The translations under genes were made by a program, and so were the position numbers. The notes beneath the pieces were generated by a model. It saw only the letters and a program-made list of their open reading frames with translations. It had not been told where the DNA came from and did not search any database. Below are positions 1 through 5,170 of a stretch of DNA of 8,962 nt, one piece after another. Positions within the stretch are counted from its first letter, which is position 1, and each line of letters starts with the position of its first letter. The stretch lies in NCBI GenBank assembly GCA_015487825.1, contig WFOZ01000798.1:1-8962 (forward strand), in the 5' to 3' direction. The stretch is from Planctomycetaceae bacterium. Lineage in GTDB: Bacteria; Planctomycetota; Planctomycetia; Planctomycetales; Planctomycetaceae.

Positions 1-1336
1 AGCGGAAAAACGGTGCTCTTTTCACATCATCATCACTCAATGGAATTCCAAAACGAGAGCGGAAAGCGATCAACTCTTCCTCGTTCAGCTTTTTCTCATT
101 GTGCGTGTTGTTACGACCTTCGCCCGCTTCACCCAGACCATATCCCTTAATTGTCTTGGCAAGGATGACTGTCGGTGCCCCTTCATGCTGAGTGGCTGCC
201 AGATAAGCGGCGTGAACCTTTGCAGGATCGTGACCACCGCGACGCATTTTTTGAAGCTGTTCATCAGAAAGATGCTCAATCATTTCAAGTAAATCATCGT
301 CGACACCAAAGAAATGATTCCGGATGTACTCGCCCGATTCCACACTGTATTTCTGATACTGCCCATCAACGATTTCACCCATCCGTTTGACGAGCTTACC
401 ATCGGTATCTTTTTCGAGAATCGCATCCCAGTCAGATCCCCAGACTACTTTCAGGCAGTTCCAGCCTGCGCCACGGAAAGCACCTTCGAGTTCCTGAATG
501 ATCTTTCCATTTCCACGAACAGGCCCATCCAGACGCTGCAAATTACAATTGACAACGAATGTAAGATTGTCCAACTTCTCTCTCGCAGCCAGCGTTAAAG
601 CTCCCAATGTTTCCGGCTCATCAGTTTCGCCGTCTCCCAGGAATGCCCAGACGCGAGACTTGCTTGTATCGAGAATCCCCCGATGATGCAGATACCGCAA
701 AAAGCGAGCATGATAAATCGCAGTGATCGGTCCCAGCCCCATCGAAACAGTCGGAAATTGCCAGAAGTCAGGCATTAACCACGGATGCGGATAAGAACAA
801 AGCCCCTGACCTCGTGGAATTTCCCGGCGAAAATGCTCCAGATGAGATTCATCGAGTCGCCCCTCAACGAAAGCACGGGCATACATTCCAGGAGAGGCAT
901 GCCCCTGGAAATAAACCATGTCTCCCGTGTGATCTTCAGTCCGGGCGTGGAAGAAGTGATTCTGAGCCACTTCGTATAATGTCGCGGAAGATGCAAAGGT
1001 CGAAATATGCCCGCCGATGCCATCAAATTTTTTGTTCGCACCATGCACCATTGCCAGCGCATTCCAGCGGACGACACTTTTAATACGGCGTTCAATTTCC
1101 TGATTTCCTGGATAAGCCGGCTGATCATCGGGCGAAATTGTATTGATGTAAGGAGTTGTTGCTGAAAACGGCAGCATCACTCCCCGGTGGTAAGCCCGCT
1201 CCCGCAGATTGACCAGCAACTGTGTCACCTTTTCCGGCCCGTATCGACGAATTACATCCTCCAGAGATTCGTACCACTCTTCCAGTTCGGTCGGGTCAAT
1301 CCCGGCCAGAACACCATCAGTTATCGTTGTTGCCAT
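1..1336 (-). CDS. aceE: Pyruvate dehydrogenase E1 component, homodimeric type (N-terminal half, runs off the left edge)
   Basis: Thiamine-diphosphate-dependent decarboxylation of pyruvate and reductive acetylation of the E2 lipoyl domain, in the cytoplasmic pyruvate dehydrogenase complex. The 445 visible codons, with no stop before base 1, align along their length with remembered E. coli AceE (about 890 residues), so about half is present. Recognisable pieces: GGHISTFASSATLYEV (residues 108-123), FQGHASPGMYARAFVEGRL (143-161), and the ThDP/metal motif GDGETDEPE starting at 234, followed 30 residues later by the metal-ligand block NCNLQRLDG (N265, Q267). H110 and H146 fall where E. coli has active-site H106 and H142. 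The ATG at 1334-1336 gives MATTITDGVLAGIDPTELEEW, a typical AceE N-terminus. No strong Shine-Dalgarno is seen upstream; a 7-bp inverted repeat lies in the leader. The neighbours on its 5' side are unrelated. The C-terminal half, and any downstream E2 gene, lie outside the window. Confidence 0.96.
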   Translation of the reverse strand, partial: MATTITDGVLAGIDPTELEEWYESLEDVIRRYGPEKVTQLLVNLRERAYHRGVMLPFSATTPYINTISPDDQPAYPGNQEIERRIKSVVRWNALAMVHGANKKFDGIGGHISTFASSATLYEVAQNHFFHARTEDHTGDMVYFQGHASPGMYARAFVEGRLDESHLEHFRREIPRGQGLCSYPHPWLMPDFWQFPTVSMGLGPITAIYHARFLRYLHHRGILDTSKSRVWAFLGDGETDEPETLGALTLAAREKLDNLTFVVNCNLQRLDGPVRGNGKIIQELEGAFRGAGWNCLKVVWGSDWDAILEKDTDGKLVKRMGEIVDGQYQKYSVESGEYIRNHFFGVDDDLLEMIEHLSDEQLQKMRRGGHDPAKVHAAYLAATQHEGAPTVILAKTIKGYGLGEAGEGRNNTHNEKKLNEEELIAFRSRFGIPLSDDDVKRAPFFR

Positions 1337-1355
1337 AGTTTTTGTTCATCCCGGC

Positions 1356-1380
1356 ACGGCTGACCTATTCTGACAGCCGT
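1356..1380. promoter_or_regulatory. Inverted repeat in the aceE leader (operator- or hairpin-like)
   Basis: ACGGCTG (1356-1362) and CAGCCGT (1374-1380) form a perfect 7-bp inverted repeat with an 11-base spacer, 20-44 bases upstream of the aceE ATG. This is where a repressor site or 5'-leader hairpin would lie. No regulator family is recognised from the half-site, and no clear -35/-10 pair was found beside it. Confidence 0.35.
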
Positions 1381-1435
1381 AATCAAATGGATAGTCTTGA
1401 AATATGCGTCAGTCGCAAAAAATCGACCGTTAGTG

Positions 1436-1478
1436 GTAAATAAAGAGCGTACCAGAGACGTAGCCCATCTCTAATGGT
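1436..1478 (-). terminator. Weak terminator-like hairpin upstream of aceE
   Basis: ACCAGAGA (1451-1458) pairs with TCTC (1468-1471) and TGGT (1475-1478), leaving a three-base bulge. Read on the minus strand, the stem is followed by a T-rich run (CTCTTTATTT). It lies between the structured-RNA candidate at 1523-1653 and aceE, so it could stop minus-strand transcripts before the aceE promoter. The stem is imperfect and the U-tract interrupted, so this is tentative. Confidence 0.3.
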
Positions 1479-1522
1479 CGAGTTTTACACATTTACAATA
1501 GTTACAATAGTACTATAGTAAA

Positions 1523-1653
1523 TTTCAAGCCATTATGGGAGCGATAATCTCTGCCCGAGCCTGTTGAACCTGGAGGCTTTCGCAGTTTACCTCGCCCTAA
1601 GTGTCCCCGTGAACAGTGCGAGGTAGCCTGCATGTCGGGATTATGCCTTAAAA
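1523..1653 (-). ncRNA. Candidate structured RNA with 6S-like architecture
   Basis: On the minus strand this segment folds into one long rod. The closing helix is either TTTTAAGGCATAAT with ATAATGGCTTGAAA (12 of 14 paired) or the shorter ATAATC with GATTAT. Next come CCCGA/TCGGG, then an asymmetric central bubble. Its 3' side carries a small hairpin (AGCCT/AGGCT) preceded by AAACTGCGA; its 5' side is only a few bases. The upper stem is GCAG/CTGC plus an 8-bp perfect TACCTCGC/GCGAGGTA, and an apical TGTTC/GGACA stem closes an ACGG loop. A closing stem, a large bubble with a hairpin on the 3' side and a terminal stem is the plan of 6S RNA, and AAACTGCGA resembles the same side of E. coli 6S RNA. 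It lies in a gene-free region upstream of aceE. The ends, strand and family are inference; the inverted repeats are plainly in the sequence. It is somewhat short for 6S (usually 160-200 nt), and no convincing promoter was found. Confidence 0.4.
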
Positions 1654-1818
1654 CAACAGAAATAAGGAGGTTTTTATCTATTATTGAAACCCTTGCTTCT
1701 GTCTTCAGAAGCACAAATATCGTAATCGAAGAGCAATTTCAGGTGCTGTACACGATGCACATGTACGACAACGAAACCATCGCTGGCACTCAAAATAAGA
1801 TTCATTCGGAAATGTGTG

Positions 1819-1837
1819 CTTCCTGATTTCCAGGAAG
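1819..1837 (-). terminator. Hairpin downstream of the squalene-like gene
   Basis: CTTCCTG (1819-1825) and CAGGAAG (1831-1837) form a perfect 7-bp stem with a 5-base loop, about 40 bases past the stop codon of the minus-strand gene ending at 1879. The position suits transcript ending. The following bases on the minus strand (CACACATTT) are only mildly T-rich, so intrinsic termination would be weak. Confidence 0.4.
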
Positions 1838-1878
1838 TCGATAAGTCACCAGAGAACTCTGCACATTTTCTCTTGTAG

Positions 1879-3153
1879 CTACTTTCCGCTTTGCCCTGCA
1901 GGCAGGCATCGCTTGAGAGTCATCAAAGCGAAAGATGTCCCGTAAGGCTGGTGGTAATCATAGAGCGGGTAGTCCCACCAAGAGCCGTCTTTTTCCTGGC
2001 GATCCAGCATCAGTCTGGCAAGTGCCGCCTGATAGGGAGGACGGTTGGATGCCGGGATTTCTTCCACGCACAACGCAGCATAAAAGTGACCGTAGTAGTA
2101 AAAGTATCCAGCTACTGCAAACCACGACTCATGCGGGATCGGCCGTTTGCGACCGATATCGAGCCAGCCATTTCTAGTCACCAGGCGTTTCAGCCAGGTT
2201 TCAATAATCTGATCGGTAATCTCTTTGCTGCCCCACATCCTTAAAGCGATATTGCATGCCTGTGATCGCCCTAAAGATCCTCCTGGTCTGTTAACAGGAT
2301 GAAACGGTTTATTTTTCAGATATTCTCCGTATAAATAGCTGAAATCGTTTTTCTGCTGACGATGAATCGCTGCGATGGCACGTTTGGTAACAGCTTCGGG
2401 AGGTTCAAAACCGAGTTGCTGTACTTCATGAAAAGCAACCAGAACAGTCGCGCCGACAAAACTGATGGAACTGCTGGCCGGCCGCTTTGTTCCATGCCTG
2501 AAATCGTAATATCCCCAGCCTCCATCAACCGATTCGTACCGGGTTAACATATCAAACTGCTGCTCGATCAACTCTTTCAGGCGTGCCTGGAATGCCTCAT
2601 CTCCCTGATGCCTGCGATACATTCTCGCCAATGCCTGTAACGAGTAGGCATGGCCCCAAACATTATATATAGCCGTCTGGTCAGCTCGCCTCAGATAAGG
2701 TAAGCGATCAATCAGCCATTCTTCCGCCCGGTTAATGGCAGCGGTACTTTCCGGAAACTCTGCTTCCCATTCAATCAACGCACAGATACAAAGTGAACTC
2801 GTTGCAATACCAAAAGCATGATGAGCACCAGGTACGGGAGCATAAATATTCAACCCTTTGGTACGGGTTGGTGATCCCCAGGAGCCGTTTTTGTTCTGAG
2901 CTTTCAGTAAATAGGAAATCCCTCGCTTGCAGGCAGCACGAACTGCAACCGGATCAAGAGTCTCCTCTAAAGTTACCACCGGAAGTTTCTTGCGGGGTTT
3001 GAGCGGTGTCTGCTTCTTTTCAGAATGCAATTCTTTCGGTAATTCAGCTTGTCCGGAAGGCTGAGCAGATGCGGAATTCTCTGGAATAACAGGCGAATTC
3101 GCAAGTAACAACAACCCGGCAATAACAGGAAATGTCCATTTTGAGACCTGCAT
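1879..3153 (-). CDS. Secreted squalene-cyclase/prenyltransferase-repeat protein of unknown function
   Basis: A 424-residue protein of the alpha-alpha barrel (squalene cyclase/prenyltransferase repeat) group. Repeat-like segments: LLKAQNKNGSWG (82-93), a DGGWGYYDF block (about 202-218), and LDRQEKDGSWWDYP (383-396); the C-terminal YGTSFALMTLKR also fits the fold. No DxDD motif, the proton-donor signature of squalene-hopene cyclases, is visible, so hopanoid cyclisation is unlikely. Residues 1-30 form a Sec signal peptide (hydrophobic core IAGLLLLANS, likely cleavage after ASA30), which also argues against the membrane-bound cytoplasmic cyclase role. The open frame extends to 3243, but the ATG at 3151-3153 is preferred: it begins at the signal peptide and has AAGGA 8 bases upstream. 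Residues 31-60 are a low-complexity linker. It stands alone, divergent from the pterin-enzyme gene. Such proteins are common in planctomycetes; their role is unknown to me. Confidence 0.88.
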   Translation of the reverse strand: MQVSKWTFPVIAGLLLLANSPVIPENSASAQPSGQAELPKELHSEKKQTPLKPRKKLPVVTLEETLDPVAVRAACKRGISYLLKAQNKNGSWGSPTRTKGLNIYAPVPGAHHAFGIATSSLCICALIEWEAEFPESTAAINRAEEWLIDRLPYLRRADQTAIYNVWGHAYSLQALARMYRRHQGDEAFQARLKELIEQQFDMLTRYESVDGGWGYYDFRHGTKRPASSSISFVGATVLVAFHEVQQLGFEPPEAVTKRAIAAIHRQQKNDFSYLYGEYLKNKPFHPVNRPGGSLGRSQACNIALRMWGSKEITDQIIETWLKRLVTRNGWLDIGRKRPIPHESWFAVAGYFYYYGHFYAALCVEEIPASNRPPYQAALARLMLDRQEKDGSWWDYPLYDYHQPYGTSFALMTLKRCLPAGQSGK

Positions 3154-3190
3154 AGAAAGTATCCTTGTTATCCTGAAAAGAAACGATATC

Positions 3191-3206
3191 GGGAAATCCG
3201 TTTCCC
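3191..3206 (-). promoter_or_regulatory. Leader hairpin of the squalene-like gene
   Basis: GGGAAA (3191-3196) and TTTCCC (3201-3206) are a perfect 6-bp inverted repeat with a 4-base loop, 38-53 bases upstream of the preferred start at 3153. Upstream of it the minus strand reads TATGATAAT (about 3223-3231), a plausible -10 element without a recognisable -35. The dyad would then lie in the 5' leader. Confidence 0.3.
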
Positions 3207-3415
3207 AATGACTCTCGCTATTATCATACCCGTTCAATAACAATCACGAAACCCCGGGAAACATCCACCCAGAGTTGCTATGATTGGGCGATAATAGAAG
3301 CGTGACCGTTCAATCACAGGATGGCGTGTGAAGTTCTACCAGAGAAAATTCGTGCTTATTTGCATTACTAACGGTAAAAGTTTACGAACGGCTCGCAAAT
3401 TTTGAAAAATATCAG

Positions 3416-3545
3416 GTAACTATTCAGCGGAGGGTGGCTGGGGACAAATTGTTATTATAAAGGTGTGAATGTTCGGAAAATGTTTGCACAATCTGCCCCC
3501 GAGGCTGGATGCCTGATTGTATCTGGGGGCAAATTGTCACCAGCC
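3416..3545. repeat. MITE-like intergenic repeat with nested inverted repeats
   Basis: The block begins with the 14-mer GTAACTATTCAGCG (3416-3429), present again at 6811-6824. GGCTGGGGACAAATTG (3436-3451) and CAAATTGTCACCAGCC (3530-3545) are inverted repeats matching at 14 of 16 positions and bracket about 110 bases. Inside, ACAATCTGCCCCC (3488-3500) pairs with GGGGGCAAATTGT (3525-3537), 13 bp with one mismatch, so the right arm can take part in two mutually exclusive folds. The arms also read as a direct repeat (CTGGGGACAAATTGT against CTGGGGGCAAATTGT, 14 of 15). There is no transposase. Short terminal inverted repeats in a gene-free spot suggest a non-autonomous element or a regulatory RNA structure. 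Copy number cannot be judged from one window. Confidence 0.5.
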
Positions 3546-3613
3546 GTCCCGTCATTTGTGGTTCAACACAATTCTCTTGATATATCCTGCTGCTTTGGCA
3601 CAGCTTTCATCAA

Positions 3614-3619
3614 TATAAT
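3614..3619 (+). promoter_or_regulatory. -10 box of the pterin-enzyme gene
   Basis: TATAAT, a perfect consensus, lies 30 bases upstream of the GTG start, giving a leader of about 24 bases. A TTGGCA hexamer at 3595-3600 is only 13 bases away, too close for a standard -35, so the -35 is weak or absent. Perfect hexamers occur a few times by chance in a window this size; position is the main support. Confidence 0.4.
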
Positions 3620-3649
3620 TCTAACATCTCTCTTCCCGGAAATCCTGAC

Positions 3650-4159
3650 GTGAGCAACGAAGCCTCCTATTCTGTTCGAGTGACGAAAGATCATCTCGTT
3701 TTCAGTGCAGCACACTTTATTACCTTCAATGGCAACATCTGCGAGCGATTGCATGGTCATAACTGGCGGGTCGCGGTAGAAGTAACCGGACCGCTGGATG
3801 AAAACCGTTACGTGTTTGATTTTATTGCACTACGAGATGCAACACAAAAAATTGTGAACAGACTTGACCATCGCATGCTACTGCCTACATTGCACAAAGC
3901 GATACAGGTAACCGAAGCGGCTAATGAAGTAGAAGTCCGTTTTGAAAACAGACGCTGGGTTTTTCCTGCTGAGGACTGCCTGCTCCTGCCGGTTATCAAT
4001 ACCACAGCTGAAGAGATTGCGTGCTGGATTGGTAACCATCTACAGGAAGATGTTTTTGCTGGAGAGACCTGTAACATGGAAACGCTTTGTGTTGAAGTCG
4101 AAGAAAATTTTGGACAGTGGGCCAAATGCAAAATTCCGATTTCCGACTCATGCAGTTAA
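3650..4159 (+). CDS. 6-pyruvoyltetrahydropterin synthase/QueD family (COG0720) enzyme
   Basis: A tunnel-fold pterin enzyme acting on 7,8-dihydroneopterin triphosphate. Family members make 6-carboxytetrahydropterin (QueD, queuosine), 6-pyruvoyltetrahydropterin, or 6-hydroxymethyldihydropterin (PTPS-III, folate). Visible residues: FSAAHF (zinc ligand H22), ICERLHGHN (C31, E32, zinc ligands H35 and H37), FDF (56-58), RLDHRML with the D73-H74 pair, NTTAEEIACWI (117-127, pterin-site helix), and VEVEENFGQWA with the likely substrate-binding E152. Both the catalytic Cys of QueD/PTPS and the Glu that marks PTPS-III are present side by side. At 169 residues it is longer than E. coli QueD (about 120); the extra material is residues 80-115. 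Start is GTG at 3650, the first plausible start before SNEASYSVRV; a poor GGAA lies upstream. It stands alone, so product and pathway (queuosine, folate or methanopterin-type cofactor) are not settled by context. Confidence 0.88.
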   Translation: MSNEASYSVRVTKDHLVFSAAHFITFNGNICERLHGHNWRVAVEVTGPLDENRYVFDFIALRDATQKIVNRLDHRMLLPTLHKAIQVTEAANEVEVRFENRRWVFPAEDCLLLPVINTTAEEIACWIGNHLQEDVFAGETCNMETLCVEVEENFGQWAKCKIPISDSCS

Positions 4160-4202
4160 CCTCGTTGTCGAAGTCAATCATGAATAACAGGAAATCGGAA
4201 TT
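4132..4202 (+). terminator. Long inverted repeat spanning the stop codon of the pterin-enzyme gene
   Basis: AATTCCGATTTCC (4132-4144, inside the coding sequence) and GGAAATCGGAATT (4190-4202) are a perfect 13-bp inverted repeat, with an inner 4-bp GACT/AGTC stem and a 45-base loop holding the stop codon (4157-4159). The right arm is followed by an AT-rich run (ATTAATTT) but no clean U-tract. It probably ends or protects the mRNA and may also shield the convergent gene at 4308. Calling it a terminator is inference; the repeat itself is certain. Confidence 0.45.
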
Positions 4203-4307
4203 ATTAATTTGCAACTCGTTATGAGTACATCGAACCGAAGAGTTAATTCGTTTGGTGGTGTCTGAATAAACGAGGGAAACTCGATCTCTCACGGCCCGCC
4301 TTGTTGA

Positions 4308-4616
4308 TCAGTAGCTTTCCGGTGTTGGTGCAACATCGCAGGAAACGTCGCAACTATCGTCACCCTGATCCCATTCGTCATCGTAGCAGCTACCTGCAAT
4401 GCTTCCTTTTAACCCCCGGGCGCCATTGTAATGGAAGCTTTGATTGACACTCCCGAAGGCAGAACCGACATCTTCAAGTTCCTGGTTAACATTGAACGCC
4501 ACTTCGCTTAAGCCGACGATCATGCCAAGGACGCAAATCGTTGATATCAGAACCAGTTCTGCAGAAACAATGAAACCGGCTTCGTCGTTGTACAGTTTGT
4601 TAATAAGAGTCGTCAT
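4308..4616 (-). CDS. Small pilin-like single-span membrane protein
   Basis: A 102-residue protein: short basic/polar N-terminus with DEAG (11-14), one hydrophobic segment (about 15-38, FIVSAELVLISTICVLGMIVGL), a helical stretch VNQELEDVGSAFGSVNQSF (43-61), then a Gly/Ser region and an acidic tail with C77, C89 and C93. The layout resembles type IVb (Flp) pilins, in which prepilin peptidase cuts after a Gly shortly before the hydrophobic helix. Here the only Glu is at +6 after G14, not +5, so processing is uncertain. I recall similar DEAGF-VSAELVL proteins as common in planctomycetes and often misannotated as branched-chain aminotransferase; there is no such enzyme domain. GGAG 8 bases before the ATG supports the start. 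No pilus-assembly genes are nearby. Function unknown; a membrane-anchored or envelope-exported role is inferred. Confidence 0.8.
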   Translation of the reverse strand: MTTLINKLYNDEAGFIVSAELVLISTICVLGMIVGLSEVAFNVNQELEDVGSAFGSVNQSFHYNGARGLKGSIAGSCYDDEWDQGDDSCDVSCDVAPTPESY

Positions 4617-4649
4617 GAGTCTGTCTCCAGTTTTCCAAAATGTGAATGA

Positions 4650-4690
4650 TTTGTTTGAGTCAGCTTGAAGTGTGTGACTTTGTTTGACTC
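4650..4690. repeat. Direct repeat upstream of the pilin-like gene
   Basis: TTTGTTTGAGTC (4650-4661) and TTTGTTTGACTC (4679-4690) match at 11 of 12 positions, 29 bases apart, 34-74 bases upstream of the ATG at 4616. Spacing near three helical turns suits paired binding sites for one regulator, but no family is recognised. Confidence 0.3.
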
Positions 4691-5041
4691 GTGTTGATAA
4701 TTATGTAAAGCACCCTGTATGCCAAACTTTACACTCGATGGCGAAACAGGCAGGAACACCGAAAGAAAAAACGTCGCAACACACTACTATCAAACAAGAT
4801 ACGGGTCACCAGCAGTTGATTTCATCCTCAAGTTTCCGGATGTATCTGGATGCGTTCCCATGTAGCGAAAGTTCAACAGAAAAGACTGGCTCTCCTGACT
4901 GAGCAGGTGCAACTTCAATCATTCAAACAGGTTACGCCGATGATGCTCTGCGGGGGCGATGATGCCATTTTGCAACGGCCTTTCTTATCAACTTCTAACG
5001 ACAGGATATTGCTGTTAATTCTCGGGTTCAAAATAAGCATC

Positions 5042-5070
5042 TTGCCTGATCGAGCAGTATTATCTAGAAT
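5042..5070 (+). promoter_or_regulatory. Sigma-70-like promoter upstream of the terminator and S41 gene
   Basis: TTGCCT (5042-5047, 4 of 6 to consensus), a 17-base spacer and TAGAAT (5065-5070, 5 of 6) give the best promoter match in this intergenic region. Transcription would start near 5077 and meet the terminator at 5094-5128 before reaching the gene at 5171. A second possible -10, TATAAA at 5145-5150, lies downstream of the terminator but has a poor -35. Confidence 0.4.
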
Positions 5071-5093
5071 CAAATATCGATAACGTCAGATCT

Positions 5094-5128
5094 CAGGCGG
5101 GGTTGCGAAAATCCTGCCTGTCTTTTTT
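5094..5128 (+). terminator. Rho-independent terminator 43 bases upstream of the S41 gene
   Basis: CAGGCGGG (5094-5101) pairs with CCTGCCTG (5113-5120) over 8 bp, one of them G-U, with an 11-base loop, and is followed directly by TCTTTTTT (5121-5128). This is a canonical intrinsic terminator on the plus strand. No recognised plus-strand gene precedes it, so it either ends a small transcript or acts as an attenuator in the S41 leader. Confidence 0.75.
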
Positions 5129-5170
5129 GCGTTGGTGTCCCCTGTATAAAAAGTATCAAGGAGCCGTCTT

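Larger units (their letters stand above)
1337..1878. other. Intergenic region between aceE and the squalene-like gene
   Basis: These 542 bases have no convincing gene. They hold the aceE leader, the structured-RNA candidate, a perfect 7-bp hairpin with a 4-base loop at 1695-1712 (GCTTCTG/CAGAAGC), and the terminator-like hairpin at 1819-1837. A strong Shine-Dalgarno-like AAGGAGG sits at 1664-1670 on the plus strand. The only open frame after it (to 1826) would need a non-standard ATT start, and its product is not recognisable, so I do not call it a gene. Confidence 0.6.
3154..3649. other. Divergent intergenic region
   Basis: These 496 bases separate the squalene-like gene (minus) from the pterin-enzyme gene (plus). 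They contain the leader hairpin at 3191-3206, the structured repeat at 3416-3545, and the plus-strand promoter at 3614-3619. From 3244 to about 3415 I see nothing definite. A short open frame at 3465-3653 lies across the repeat and is judged spurious. Confidence 0.6.
4617..5170. other. Divergent intergenic region upstream of the S41 protease
   Basis: These 554 bases lie between the pilin-like gene (minus) and the S41 gene (plus). They hold the direct repeat at 4650-4690, a sigma-70-like promoter at 5042-5070 and a terminator at 5094-5128. Two open frames (4684-4902 and 4850-5083, plus) lack ribosome-binding sites and recognisable products. From about 4700 to 5040 I see no definite feature. 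Confidence 0.6.

Noticed and set aside
775..1128. Long open frames on both strands inside aceE
   Set aside because: They are out-of-frame shadows of a continuous AceE reading frame whose motifs match residue by residue.
1632..1826. Plus-strand open frame with a strong AAGGAGG inside it
   Set aside because: The SD lies downstream of the only ATG and would require a non-standard ATT start; the product is unrecognisable and the frame overlaps the structured-RNA candidate. Most likely a coincidental purine run.
3154..3243. Longer start (ATG at 3241-3243) for the squalene-like gene
   Set aside because: The extra 30 residues would place the signal peptide inside the protein; the internal ATG at 3153 has a good SD and starts at the signal peptide.
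3465..3653. Plus-strand 62-codon open frame in the MITE-like block
   Set aside because: It runs through the inverted repeats, has no ribosome-binding site or domain, and its end overlaps the pterin-enzyme start region.
4684..5083. Two plus-strand open frames (4684-4902 and 4850-5083), the second ending 10 bases before a terminator
   Set aside because: Neither has a Shine-Dalgarno or recognisable product. The link to the terminator is noted, but a small RNA or attenuator explains it without a protein.
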